Assembly (NCBI GenBank): GCA_025698865.1 | Contig: JAILWQ010000001.1 | Location: forward strand, 434,001 to 498,000 | From: Erythrobacter sp. | GTDB lineage: Bacteria; Pseudomonadota; Alphaproteobacteria; Sphingomonadales; Sphingomonadaceae | Direction: 5' to 3' | DNA length: 64,000 bases | Shown: positions 28,538 through 36,437 of the stretch, one piece after another | Layout: every line of letters starts with the position of its first letter | Numbering within the stretch: the first letter of the stretch is position 1 | Notes under the pieces: model-generated | Databases searched by the model: none | Told to the model about the DNA's origin: nothing | Seen by the model: the letters and a program-made list of their open reading frames with translations, nothing else | Position numbers and translations under genes: made by a program

Positions 28538-29278
28538 ATGGCCGTTCGCCCCTTCCTCGCCTTCCTGTCCGGTGCCGTGCTCGTCGCCGGGATCGGCTAT
28601 GCGGGCAGCGCGCAATATGCGCGGGAGTTCGCCGCGAAGGAAAGCGCGCTTGCCGCCGCCGCCATCTCCGAGGCCGGCGGCACGGGGGTCGAGGCCAGCT
28701 TCGTCAACCGAATGGGCGCCGTCGTGCGCCATCCGGTGCTGAGCGGCGGGGAAGACCTCGACGAGGGGACCCGCGCACAGGTTGCGCAGGCCGTGTCGGA
28801 ACTGCCCGGCGTCGGCGGCGTGTTCTGGAGCGATGGAACGGCGGTCGCCCAGCGCGATGCGCCCTCGTTCACGCCGATGCATTGCCAGGAAGACGTCGAG
28901 GGCCTGCTGGCGACCCGCACCATCCGTTTCGAGGAAGGCTCGACCGCGTTCACGCGCGCCAGCCGCACGCTGCTCGACGAGGTGGCGCAAGCGCTTAGGC
29001 CCTGCCTCGGCTCGATCATCGCAATCACCGGCCATACCGACGAATCCGGCACCGAAACCACCAACCTGCTGCTCAGCCGCGAACGCGCGATCGTCGTGCG
29101 CGAGGCGCTGGTGGAGCGCGGCATCCCGCGCACGGGCCTGCGTGCCGAGGGCGTCGGATCGGCCGAGCCGATCGCGGGCCTCGGCCCCACCGACCCCGCC
29201 AACCGGCGGATCGAATTCTCGGTCATCCAGACCGAACCCGTGACCCCGACCCCGATCGACACGCCGGGGGCACGCTGA
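28538..29278 (+). CDS. OmpA-domain protein with N-terminal membrane anchor and BON-like region
   Basis: A 246-residue protein. One N-terminal hydrophobic helix (residues ~5-24) looks like an uncleaved anchor; then a ~60-residue region (GVEASFVNRMGAVVRHPVLSGG...AVSELPGVGGVFWSDG) that resembles a BON domain; then a C-terminal OmpA peptidoglycan-binding domain: IRFEEGSTAF, ITGHTDESG, NLLLSRERAIVVREAL, and the NRRIEFSV end with the diaminopimelate-binding Asp/Arg. BON plus OmpA domains also occur together in mycobacterial ArfA. Likely role: tethering the envelope to peptidoglycan. TAGGGA precedes ATG 28538. A 45-residue membrane peptide gene starts one base after its stop. Confidence 0.82.
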   Translation: MAVRPFLAFLSGAVLVAGIGYAGSAQYAREFAAKESALAAAAISEAGGTGVEASFVNRMGAVVRHPVLSGGEDLDEGTRAQVAQAVSELPGVGGVFWSDGTAVAQRDAPSFTPMHCQEDVEGLLATRTIRFEEGSTAFTRASRTLLDEVAQALRPCLGSIIAITGHTDESGTETTNLLLSRERAIVVREALVERGIPRTGLRAEGVGSAEPIAGLGPTDPANRRIEFSVIQTEPVTPTPIDTPGAR

Positions 29279-29279
29279 C

Positions 29280-29417
29280 ATGCCGCTGGTGCTCGAACTC
29301 ATCGTGCTGATGCTGGCGGCCTATGCCGCAGGGCTCGGCATAGGCTGGCTGATCTGGGGCAGCGGCGCCGGCCCGGATCCGGCGGCGGACGACAGCCGGG
29401 CGGACGACCCGGATTAA
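29280..29417 (+). CDS. 45-residue single-helix membrane peptide
   Basis: Short open frame missed by usual length cut-offs: ATG at 29280 right after the OmpA-domain stop, one hydrophobic helix (LVLELIVLMLAAYAAGLGIGWLIW) with a glycine-zipper-like GLGIG, then an acidic tail (PDPAADDSRADDPD). It begins as GACATG within two bases of the preceding stop and is followed 11 bases later by the next gene with AAGGAG overlapping its stop. Tight packing and a helix-plus-acid-tail design make translation likely; the function is unknown. Confidence 0.65.
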   Translation: MPLVLELIVLMLAAYAAGLGIGWLIWGSGAGPDPAADDSRADDPD

Positions 29418-29428
29418 GGAGAAATGCC

Positions 29429-30103
29429 ATGATGGAAATGATCGAAGCCAACTGGCTGCTGATCCTGCTGGCGCTGGTGATCGGCATCGCGATCGCGTGG
29501 TACGTGTTTCACGCCGCGCGCAAGACCCGGGTGACCGGCGACCGGCGCGACGTGCTGGACGAAGGCGCCGCCCCCGCCGCCCGCAATCAGGCGCTGATCG
29601 ACGCGCCATCGGGAACCGCGGCCGCACCAACCCCGCCGGTCGTCCCGCCTGCCACGCCCGCGGGCCTTGCCGGCGCGGGCGAGATCGCGAGCCTCGCGGC
29701 CGAACGCGCGCAGGAAGAAGCGGCGGCCACCGAGGCCCCCGCTCCCCCGCCGCCCCCCGCACCGGCGGCGACGGTCGACCCGGTTCCGGCTCCCGCGCCC
29801 GCCCCTGCGCCCGCGCCCGCCTCTGCCGCGACCAATGTCACCGGCAGCGAGACCGACGACTTTACCCGTCTGAAAGGCGTCGGCCCGAAACTGGCAGCGC
29901 AACTCGGTGAAATGGGCGTGACCAGCTTCGCCGAAATCGCGGCGTGGAACGAAGCCGACATCGACCGGATCGACGCCCAATTGGGTCGCTTCCAGGGACG
30001 CATACGGCGTGACAGCTGGGTCGAGCAGGCGGGTTATCTCGCCCAAGGCGACAGCGAGGGTTTCGCGGCGAAATACGGCAATCTCGACCGGCCCCAGCGA
30101 TAG
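29429..30103 (+). CDS. Membrane-anchored helix-hairpin-helix domain protein
   Basis: A 224-residue protein: N-terminal transmembrane helix (NWLLILLALVIGIAIAWYVF, ~8-27), a Pro/Ala-rich linker with PAPAPAPAPAPA (~115-140), and a C-terminal HhH domain FTRLKGVGPKLAAQLGEMGV (~146-165) followed by IDAQLGRFQGRIRRDSWVEQA. This C-terminal module is the COG3743-like 'flap-endonuclease-like' HhH seen in several alphaproteobacterial proteins, including fusions with NuoE and L21 relatives; nuclease activity is not established. AAGGAG precedes the first of two adjacent ATGs. DNA-binding module tethered to the inner membrane is the plausible reading. Confidence 0.75.
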   Translation: MMEMIEANWLLILLALVIGIAIAWYVFHAARKTRVTGDRRDVLDEGAAPAARNQALIDAPSGTAAAPTPPVVPPATPAGLAGAGEIASLAAERAQEEAAATEAPAPPPPPAPAATVDPVPAPAPAPAPAPASAATNVTGSETDDFTRLKGVGPKLAAQLGEMGVTSFAEIAAWNEADIDRIDAQLGRFQGRIRRDSWVEQAGYLAQGDSEGFAAKYGNLDRPQR

Positions 30104-30119
30104 GGCCGGAGCCGGTTCG

Positions 30120-30144
30120 GGAACCTAACTTGCGTTAGTCCGTC
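30120..30144 (+). promoter_or_regulatory. EcfG-like general-stress promoter candidate upstream of the response regulator
   Basis: GGAAC at 30120-30124, 16-base spacer, CGTC at 30141-30144, 44 bp before the response-regulator start. The EcfG consensus in Sphingomonadales and relatives is GGAAC-N16/17-CGTT; this is one base off. The spacer also contains CTAAC-TTGC-GTTAG, an inverted repeat. Confidence 0.4.
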
Positions 30145-30187
30145 TTGTTCTTCTGGGGCGCCGGAACGGAACGGAGTGGGTGGACCT

Positions 30188-30547
30188 ATGAAACAGCCGA
30201 TCATCCTCGTCGCGGAAGACGAGCCTCTCATCGCCCTCGAGCTTTGCGAAACGGTCGAAACGGCGGGATATGCCGTCGATGGCCCGTTCGAGGATATCTC
30301 CTCGGCCATGCTGTCGTTCCAGAAGCACAAGCCCGATCTCGCGATCCTCGACGTCCAGCTGCGCGACGGCAACGTCTTCCCGCTTGCCGAACAGCTGATG
30401 GCGGAAGACGTGCCGGTCATCTTCCATTCGGGCAATTACGGCCCAGAGGATGTCGTGGACCGGTTTCCCGCCGCCTCCACGCTGTCGAAGCCGTGCCCGC
30501 CGGCCAACATCATCGACAGCGTCCAGCAGGTGCTCGGCCAAGGCTGA
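30188..30547 (+). CDS. Single-domain response regulator (receiver only)
   Basis: A 119-residue CheY-like protein with no output domain. Acidic pocket VAEDEPL (Glu10-Asp11), phospho-acceptor Asp in LAILDVQLRDGN (about residue 55), Ser/Thr switch in VIFHSGNYG and the conserved Lys in TLSKPCP. The sequence most resembles the receivers attached to HWE/HisKA2-type kinases of alphaproteobacteria, which act in phosphorelays including the general stress response; it is not the FATGUY-motif subclass. The ATG at 30188 follows GGAGTGGGTGGA. A candidate EcfG-type promoter lies just upstream. Confidence 0.85.
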   Translation: MKQPIILVAEDEPLIALELCETVETAGYAVDGPFEDISSAMLSFQKHKPDLAILDVQLRDGNVFPLAEQLMAEDVPVIFHSGNYGPEDVVDRFPAASTLSKPCPPANIIDSVQQVLGQG

Positions 30548-30570
30548 AACGGTTCCTGCGCGGCGTTTTC

Positions 30571-30596
30571 GGAACGGATGGGATTGCCGGGCGGTT
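30571..30596 (+). promoter_or_regulatory. EcfG-like promoter candidate upstream of the Cys-rich protein gene
   Basis: GGAAC at 30571-30575, a 17-base spacer and GGTT at 30593-30596, 33 bp before the start codon at 30630; one base off the GGAAC-N16/17-CGTT pattern. It is the second such match in 450 bp. Confidence 0.35.
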
Positions 30597-30629
30597 CGAT
30601 GGGTATAACCCCGAACCGGAAGGAACCCC

Positions 30630-31016
30630 ATGTCGCTCCAGGATATGATCTCGCGCCACCCGCAGGTGGACGACACGACCGAGGAACTCGTTCTCGCCGC
30701 GCGCCACGCGATGCTGTGCTCGCTGTTCTGCACGAGTTGCGCCGATGCCGATGTTGCCGAGAATGGCGACATGCAGCAATGCATCCGCAACTGTCTCGAC
30801 TGCGCCGATGTCTGTGCCGCGACGGCGCGCCTCGCCGTCCGCCGCACCGCCCGAAATGTCGAGGTGCTGCGCGCCCAGCTCGAACTCTGCATCCTCGCCT
30901 GCGAGACTTGCGTGGCGGAATGCGAGAAACACGATCACCCCCATTGCACGAAATGTGCGGAAATGTGCCGCGAATGTGCCGCGGATTGCCGTAAGGCGCT
31001 GCCCGAAGTCGTGTAA
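30630..31016 (+). CDS. Cys-rich four-helix-bundle protein (copper-binding DUF326/Csp-like)
   Basis: A 128-residue cytoplasmic protein with 16 cysteines spaced on one face of four helices: LCSLFCTSCADAD, CIRNCLDCADVCAAT, CILACETCVAEC, CTKCAEMCRECAADC, plus a HDHPHC loop. The pattern matches the four-helix-bundle copper storage/DUF326 group, in which the Cys line the bundle core and bind many Cu(I). No signal peptide is present, so a cytosolic Csp3-like role is the better guess. GAAGGAA precedes the ATG. No copper transporter lies nearby; the neighbour is a response regulator. Confidence 0.82.
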   Translation: MSLQDMISRHPQVDDTTEELVLAARHAMLCSLFCTSCADADVAENGDMQQCIRNCLDCADVCAATARLAVRRTARNVEVLRAQLELCILACETCVAECEKHDHPHCTKCAEMCRECAADCRKALPEVV

Positions 31017-31109
31017 TCGACGCCGTCTTGCCCCGCCTTTCCCGCCCGACCTTGCGTCCGGCGCGTGCCGATGCCATCGAGCGGGTGCACGCCAGATAAC
31101 GGAGACTTT

Positions 31110-32294
31110 ATGGCAGGAATGGTGCCATTCGCCTGGGACGATCCCTTCGCTCTCGACGACCAGTTGACCGAAGACGAGCGGATGATCCGCGATGCCGCGC
31201 GTGGTTTCGCGCAGGGCGAACTCCAACCGCGCGTGATCGAGGCCTTCCGCGAGGAAAAGGACGCGCCCGAACTCTTCCCGCTGATGGGCCATGCGGGCCT
31301 GCTGGGCGCGACGATCCCCGAGGAATATGGCGGCGCTGGCGCAGGCTACGTCGCCTACGGCCTGATCGCCCGCGAGATCGAGCGGGTCGACAGCGGATAC
31401 CGTTCCATGGCGAGCGTCCAGTCCAGCCTCGTCATGTATCCGATCCATGCTTACGGCTCGGAAGAACAGCGGCGCAAATACCTCCCCGGCCTCGCCAGCG
31501 GCGAGCTGATCGGCTGCTTCGGCCTGACCGAACCCGATGCCGGGTCCGATCCGGGCGGAATGAAGACCGTGGCGCGCAAGGACGGCGACGGCTACGTCCT
31601 CAACGGCTCCAAGACGTGGATTTCCAACGCGCCCTTCGCCGATGTCTTCGTGGTTTGGGCCAAGAGCGACGCGCATGACGGCGGCATTCGCGGCTTCGTG
31701 CTCGAGAAGGGCATGAAGGGTCTCTCCGCCCCCAAGATCGAGGGCAAGATTTCGCTGCGCGCCAGCACCACCGGCATGATCGTGATGGACGATGTCCATG
31801 TCGGCGCCGATGCCTTGCTGCCCGAGGTGCAGGGCCTGAAAGGCCCGTTCGGCTGCCTCAACCGGGCGCGCTATGGCATTTCCTGGGGGGCGATGGGCGC
31901 GGCGGAATTCTGCATGCACGCGGCCCGGCAATACGGGCTCGACCGCAAGCAGTTCGGCGTGCCGCTCGCCAGCAAGCAGCTCTACCAGCTCAAGCTCGCC
32001 GACATGCTGACCGATATCGGCCTTGGCCTCCAGGCCTCGCTCCGCGTCGGGCGCCTGATGGACGAAGGCAAGTTCGCGCCCGAGATGATCTCCATCGTCA
32101 AGCGCAACAATGTCGGCAAGGCGCTCGACATCGCCCGCACCGCGCGCGACATGCATGGCGGCAACGGCATTTCCGAGGAATATCAGGTGATCCGCCACAT
32201 GGTGAATCTCGAAACGGTCAACACCTACGAAGGCACGCACGATGTCCACGCGCTGATCCTGGGCCGGGCAATCACGGGGATCCCCGCGTTTTGA
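31110..32294 (+). CDS. gcdH: Acyl-CoA dehydrogenase, glutaryl-CoA dehydrogenase type
   Basis: A 394-residue FAD enzyme. [31 protein letters not shown] fits the glutaryl-CoA dehydrogenase branch; [15 protein letters not shown] is the ACAD signature; the catalytic base is Glu374 in [20 protein letters not shown], placed as in GCDH. Family reaction: oxidation and decarboxylation of glutaryl-CoA to crotonyl-CoA in lysine/tryptophan breakdown. ACGGAGAC precedes ATG 31110; an upstream in-frame ATG has none. The stop overlaps the TTG start of the isomerase gene. Arg residues that bind the gamma-carboxylate were not individually verified. Confidence 0.85.
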   Translation: MAGMVPFAWDDPFALDDQLTEDERMIRDAARGFAQGELQPRVIEAFREEKDAPELFPLMGHAGLLGATIPEEYGGAGAGYVAYGLIAREIERVDSGYRSMASVQSSLVMYPIHAYGSEEQRRKYLPGLASGELIGCFGLTEPDAGSDPGGMKTVARKDGDGYVLNGSKTWISNAPFADVFVVWAKSDAHDGGIRGFVLEKGMKGLSAPKIEGKISLRASTTGMIVMDDVHVGADALLPEVQGLKGPFGCLNRARYGISWGAMGAAEFCMHAARQYGLDRKQFGVPLASKQLYQLKLADMLTDIGLGLQASLRVGRLMDEGKFAPEMISIVKRNNVGKALDIARTARDMHGGNGISEEYQVIRHMVNLETVNTYEGTHDVHALILGRAITGIPAF

Positions 32295-32938
32295 TCCGGC
32301 TCCACGGATATTATCGCAGTTCGACGAGCTATCGCCTGCGCATCGCGCTGGAGTTGAAAGAGCTCGCCTATGAATACGTGCCGGTCAATCTGCTCTCCGC
32401 CGAGCAGAAGAGCGATGCCTACATCGCGCGCAATCCCTTCGGTTCGGTTCCCCTGCTGGAAGCGGAGGGCCGCGACCGGGCGCAGTCGATGGCGCAGCTC
32501 GAATGGCTGGACGAGGCCTATCCGGACGCGCCGCGTCTGCTGCCTGCCGACATTGAGCAGCGCTTCACTGCGCGCGAGCTCGCCTACGCGATCGCCACCG
32601 AACTCCACGCGCCGCTGAACCTGCCGGTCCTGAAATACCTCAAGGATCCGCTCGGCCATTCGCAGGACGAGGTCGACACCTGGTACCGGCATTTCCTCGC
32701 CCGCACACTCGAGCCGGTGGAGCGGCGGCTCGCCGAGTTCGACAGCGGCGATTTCCTGTTCGATGCGCCCGGCCTGTTCGAAGTCGTCTTGCTGCCGCAG
32801 GTCTACAATGCGCGGCGCTTCGCCTTCGACCTTGCCGCCATGCCGCATATCGAGCGGATCGAGGCGGCGTGCCTCGCCCTGCCCCCCTTCCAGCGCGCGC
32901 ATCCGGATGCGCAACCCGACAATCCAGACAACGCCTAA
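32291..32938 (+). CDS. maiA: Maleylacetoacetate isomerase (zeta-class GST)
   Basis: A 215-residue zeta-class glutathione S-transferase: [20 protein letters not shown] holds the SST/SSTSYR glutathione motif, then [10 protein letters not shown]; the C-terminal helical domain has [11 protein letters not shown] and [11 protein letters not shown]. It isomerises maleylacetoacetate to fumarylacetoacetate in tyrosine/homogentisate breakdown. The start is TTG at 32291 overlapping the upstream stop (TTGA); no ATG fits, since the fold begins at the second codon. The FAA hydrolase gene, the next pathway step, lies 20 bp downstream. Confidence 0.87.
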   Translation: MIRLHGYYRSSTSYRLRIALELKELAYEYVPVNLLSAEQKSDAYIARNPFGSVPLLEAEGRDRAQSMAQLEWLDEAYPDAPRLLPADIEQRFTARELAYAIATELHAPLNLPVLKYLKDPLGHSQDEVDTWYRHFLARTLEPVERRLAEFDSGDFLFDAPGLFEVVLLPQVYNARRFAFDLAAMPHIERIEAACLALPPFQRAHPDAQPDNPDNA

Positions 32939-32958
32939 GGCCCGAAAGGAACGCCACC

Positions 32959-33969
32959 ATGAAACTCGCAACGCTCAACGACGGCACTCGCGACGGAAAG
33001 CTCGTCGTCGTCTCGAAAGACCTCACGCGCTACTGCGTCGCCGACAACATCGCGCCGACCCTTCAGGCCGCGCTTGACGATTGGGGGGCGATCGCACCCA
33101 AGCTCGAAGCGCTCTACACCGATGTCCAGCACGAAGCCGTGCCGACCGAGCGGTTCCACGAGCGCGAGGCGCATTCGCCGCTGCCGCGCGCCTATCAGTG
33201 GGCGGACGGTTCGGCCTATATCAACCACGTCGAACTGGTGCGGAAGGCGCGCAATGCCGAGGTGCCGGAAAGCTTCTATCACGACCCGCTGATGTACCAG
33301 GGTGGTTCGGACAAGTTTCTCCCGCCGCGTGCCGACATCCCGCTGGGCGACCCCGCCTGGGGTTGCGACATGGAGGGCGAGATCGCCGTCATCACCGACG
33401 ACGTGCCGATGGGCGTGTCCAAGGAGGCGGCCGCGGATCACATCAAGCTGGTCATGCTGGTGAACGATGTGTCCTTGCGCGGCTTGATCCCGGGCGAGCT
33501 CGCCAAGGGCTTCGGCTTCTTCCAGTCCAAGCCCGCCTCCGCCTTCAGCCCGGTTGCGGTCACACCCGACGAGTTGGGCGATGCCTGGCAGGGCAGCGTG
33601 ATCCACCTGCCGCTGATGGTCGATTACAATGGCGAACCCTTCGGCCGCGCCGATGCCGGGGTCGACGCGACCTTCAGCCTCGCCGAACTCGTCGCCCACG
33701 CCGCCCAGACGCGCGAGCTCGGCGCGGGCACGATCATCGGTTCGGGCACGGTCTCCAATCAGGGGCCGGACGGCGACCCGGGCAAGCCCGTCGCCCAGGG
33801 CGGGCTGGGCTATTCCTGCATCGCGGAGATCCGGATGATCGAGACCATCGCAGACGGCGAGGCCAAGACCCGCTTCATGCGCGCCGGCGATACCGTGCGG
33901 GTCGAGATGCGCGACAAGGAAGGCCATTCCATCTTCGGCGCGATCGAGCAGAAGGTCGTCGAAGCCTGA
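32959..33969 (+). CDS. Fumarylacetoacetate hydrolase family protein (probable fumarylacetoacetase)
   Basis: A 336-residue protein. N-terminal MKLATLNDGTRDGKLVVVSKD, then the FAH fold: DMEGEIAVITDDVP (metal-binding Asp/Glu), LVMLVNDVSLRGLIPGELAKGFGFFQSKPASAFSPVAVTP in sections, and GTIIGSGTVSNQ. Length and pattern fit the short bacterial fumarylacetoacetases rather than 5-carboxymethyl-2-oxo-hexene-dioate enzymes. It cleaves fumarylacetoacetate to fumarate and acetoacetate, joining the step of the adjacent maiA. GAAAGGAACGCC precedes ATG 32959. Confidence 0.8.
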   Translation: MKLATLNDGTRDGKLVVVSKDLTRYCVADNIAPTLQAALDDWGAIAPKLEALYTDVQHEAVPTERFHEREAHSPLPRAYQWADGSAYINHVELVRKARNAEVPESFYHDPLMYQGGSDKFLPPRADIPLGDPAWGCDMEGEIAVITDDVPMGVSKEAAADHIKLVMLVNDVSLRGLIPGELAKGFGFFQSKPASAFSPVAVTPDELGDAWQGSVIHLPLMVDYNGEPFGRADAGVDATFSLAELVAHAAQTRELGAGTIIGSGTVSNQGPDGDPGKPVAQGGLGYSCIAEIRMIETIADGEAKTRFMRAGDTVRVEMRDKEGHSIFGAIEQKVVEA

Positions 33970-33971
33970 GC

Positions 33972-34370
33972 ATGGTCGCGAGCTGTCTCTGCGACGCTGT
34001 CCGCGTCGAGACGCGGGATACGCCCGAATTCCTGCATGAATGCAACTGCACGCTCTGCCGCAAGACCGGGGCGCTCTGGGCCTATCCCTCGCCCGACACG
34101 GTAAGCGTGAAGGGCACGACGGCGCGCTATCAGCGGACCGACAAGGAGCGGGCGTCGGCGGAAATCCACTTCTGTCCCACTTGCGGTTCGACCACGCATT
34201 TCACGCTTACCGAAGGAACGATTGCGGCGTTCGGCAACACCATGATGGGCGTCAACGCCCGCCTCGCCGACGAGGCCGAGCTGGCCGGGGTGGAACTGCG
34301 CTTCCCGGACGGTGCGGCATGGGCCGGCGCCGGCGAATTCGGCTATGTCAGGGAGGCGGTCAGGCTCTGA
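33972..34370 (+). CDS. GFA-domain (glutathione-dependent formaldehyde-activating-like) protein
   Basis: A 132-residue zinc protein: SCLCDAV, HECNCTLCRKTGALW and FCPTCGSTTHF supply the conserved cysteines of the GFA/CENP-V fold (two zinc sites). Proteins of this domain were linked to formaldehyde-glutathione adduct formation, but most members have no proven substrate. The start is 2 bp after the FAA hydrolase stop, so it belongs to that transcript, though no formaldehyde enzymes are nearby. Confidence 0.88.
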   Translation: MVASCLCDAVRVETRDTPEFLHECNCTLCRKTGALWAYPSPDTVSVKGTTARYQRTDKERASAEIHFCPTCGSTTHFTLTEGTIAAFGNTMMGVNARLADEAELAGVELRFPDGAAWAGAGEFGYVREAVRL

Positions 34371-34397
34371 CCGCCTCCCCCGGCATTCGCCTCGGCC

Positions 34398-35561
34398 TCA
34401 CATCGAGCGGGCGATCACCATCTTCATGATCTCGTTCGATCCGCCGAAGATGCGGCTGATCCGGCTGTCGCGAAACATGCGCGCGATCGGATAATCGTTG
34501 ATGTAGCCGGCCCCGCCGTGAAGCTGGAGGCACTTGTCGACCGTTTCGCCCTGCAGTTCGGTCAGCCAGTATTTGGCCATGCAGGCGGTCGGCACGTCGA
34601 GCTCGCCCTTGAGGTGCTTCGCGATGCAATCGTTGAGGAACACCTTGGCCGCGGTGCCGCGCGCTTTGAGATCGGCAAGCGTGAACTGCGTGTTCTGGAA
34701 ATCCCAGATTGTCTGCCCGAAGGCCTTGCGGTCCTTGGTGAAAGCCACGGTTTCGTCGAGAGCGCGCTCGATCGTGGTCATCGCGCCCATGGCGATGATC
34801 AGGCGTTCCTGCGGCAGCTCGCCCATGAGCTGGTAGAAGCCCTTGCCTTCCTCGCCGCCGAGCACGTTCTCGGCCGGAACGAAGACGTCGTCGAAGAAAA
34901 GCTCAGAGGTGTCCTGCGCATCGAGCCCGACCTTGTCGAGCTTCTTGCCCCGCTGGAAACCTTCCGCCCCTTCCGTTTCCAGCAGCATCAGCGAGATGCC
35001 CTTGGCGCGCTCTGCGGGATCGGTCTTGGCGACGACGATGATGAAATCGGCGGTCTGGCCGTTGGAGATGTAGGTCTTGGCCCCGTTGATCCGGTAGCCG
35101 TTGCCGTCCTTCAGCGCAGTGGTGGTGATGCTCTGGAGGTCCGATCCCACGCCCGGCTCGGTCATGGCGATCGCGCTGACCAGCTCGCCGGTGATCAGCC
35201 TAGGCAGGTATTTCTTCTTCTGCTCCTCGGTCCCGTGGCGCACGAGATAGGGCAGGATCACGGTGTTGTGGAGACTGGCCGAAAAGCCCTCCACTCCGTG
35301 TTTGCCCTGCTGGTCGATCACCACCATCTCGTGGCGGAAATCGCCGCCATGGCCGCCATATTCCTCCGGCACCGAGGAACCGAGCAGGCCCGCCTCGCCC
35401 GCCTCGTTCCAGAAGGCGCGCTCGACCTGGCCTTCCTCGCGCCATTTTAGCACACGCTTTTCCGGCGCGTGTTTCTCGTAGAACTTGCCCACGGCATCGG
35501 CGAAGATCGAGATCTCCTCGTCTTCCATGAATTCGGGCTGGGCTACATCGATGACCGGCAT
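34398..35561 (-). CDS. Acyl-CoA dehydrogenase (long-chain type)
   Basis: A 387-residue flavoprotein. SVPEEYGGHGGDF, AIAMTEPGVGSDLQSI, RINGAKTYISNGQTADF and LQLHGGAGYINDYPIARMFRDSRISRIFGGSNEI. Glu at the C-terminal YEGT-type position is absent (FGGSNE), while GELPQERLIIAMGAM carries a Glu on helix G, as in LCAD and isovaleryl-CoA dehydrogenases, where that residue is the base. So likely a fatty- or branched-acyl-CoA dehydrogenase. The upstream hydratase gene ends 3 bp before its start. Confidence 0.86.
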   Translation of the reverse strand: MPVIDVAQPEFMEDEEISIFADAVGKFYEKHAPEKRVLKWREEGQVERAFWNEAGEAGLLGSSVPEEYGGHGGDFRHEMVVIDQQGKHGVEGFSASLHNTVILPYLVRHGTEEQKKKYLPRLITGELVSAIAMTEPGVGSDLQSITTTALKDGNGYRINGAKTYISNGQTADFIIVVAKTDPAERAKGISLMLLETEGAEGFQRGKKLDKVGLDAQDTSELFFDDVFVPAENVLGGEEGKGFYQLMGELPQERLIIAMGAMTTIERALDETVAFTKDRKAFGQTIWDFQNTQFTLADLKARGTAAKVFLNDCIAKHLKGELDVPTACMAKYWLTELQGETVDKCLQLHGGAGYINDYPIARMFRDSRISRIFGGSNEIMKMVIARSM

Positions 35562-35564
35562 GGC

Positions 35565-36326
35565 TTATCTCCCCTTCCAGTTGGGCGCGCGCTTCTCGGC
35601 AAAGGCGGCGGCGCCTTCGCGCGCGTCCTCGGACACGAAGACCGGCGCGATCAGCTCTGTCTGGCGCTTGTAGCGCTCGTCCATCGGCCAGCCGCGCGAC
35701 TGCTTCAGGACCTGCTTCGAGACCCGCACCGCCAGCGGTCCGTTGGCGGCGATCGTGGCGGCAAGTTCCTTCGCGCCGTCGAGCGCCGCGCCGGATGTCA
35801 CGCGGTTGATGAGCCCCAGCTCATAGGCGCGGCCCGCGTCGATGAAATCGCCGGTCAGCGCCAGTTCCATCGCGATCCGTTCGGGGATCTGGTCGGGCAG
35901 CATCATCACGCCCCCGGCGGCAGCGACAAGGCCGCGCTTCACCTCGGGGATGCCGAATTTCGCGTTTTCGTTCGCGACCACCAGATCGCAGGCGATCATC
36001 AGCTCCAGTCCGCCCGCCAGCGCATAGCCCTCGACCGCGGCGATCAGCGGCTTTTCCGGCGGTTTCTGGACCACGCCGCCGAAGCCGCGCCCCTCGACGC
36101 TGGGCGATTCCCCGCGCAGGAAACCTTTAAGGTCCATGCCCGAACAGAAGCTGCCGCCCGCCCCGGTCAGGATGCCGACGCGCAGATCGTCGTCGCTGTC
36201 GAGCCGGTCCATCGCCGCGGCGATCCCCTCGGCCGCGGCCTTGCTCATCGCATTCTTCGCCTCGGGGCGATTGATCGTGACGATCAACACGCCGTCTTCG
36301 ACCTGGGTCAGGATTTCCTCTGACAT
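35565..36326 (-). CDS. Enoyl-CoA hydratase/isomerase (crotonase family)
   Basis: A 253-residue crotonase-fold protein. The oxyanion-hole segments are FCSGMDLKGFL and GYALAGGLELMIACDLVVA; ENAKFGIPEVKRGLVAAAGG carries the Glu of the hydratase active site, while one of the two usual catalytic Glu seems absent. Step: hydration of trans-enoyl-CoA in beta-oxidation, or a related isomerase. It precedes the acyl-CoA dehydrogenase gene by 3 bp in one unit, divergent from the thiolase. Confidence 0.86.
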   Translation of the reverse strand: MSEEILTQVEDGVLIVTINRPEAKNAMSKAAAEGIAAAMDRLDSDDDLRVGILTGAGGSFCSGMDLKGFLRGESPSVEGRGFGGVVQKPPEKPLIAAVEGYALAGGLELMIACDLVVANENAKFGIPEVKRGLVAAAGGVMMLPDQIPERIAMELALTGDFIDAGRAYELGLINRVTSGAALDGAKELAATIAANGPLAVRVSKQVLKQSRGWPMDERYKRQTELIAPVFVSEDAREGAAAFAEKRAPNWKGR

Positions 36327-36382
36327 CCGTTGCTCTCTCCCATTGCATTATGAAACTGTTCTTGCGCCCTTGCTGCGTGAGG

Positions 36383-36398
36383 CTTACGCAAACGTCAA
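36383..36398. promoter_or_regulatory. Imperfect dyad between the hydratase and thiolase genes
   Basis: CTTACGCAAACGTCAA: outer bases TTACG-N4-CGTCA form an imperfect palindrome, centred in a 111-bp divergent region. Its other strand reads TTGACGTTTGCGTAAG. It looks like the kind of operator used by TetR/MerR-family fatty-acid and branched-chain acid regulators. A second smaller inverted repeat (TGCGT-N7-ACGCA) overlaps its left side at 36374-36390. Confidence 0.35.
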
Positions 36399-36437
36399 CC
36401 GGCAAAAGCCGCAATGTTGTTACGCGAGAGGACGACC

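Noticed and set aside
29790-29830. Pro-Ala repeat as a mobile or CRISPR-type repeat
   Set aside because: It is a simple coding low-complexity linker (PAPAPAP) inside the helix-hairpin-helix protein.
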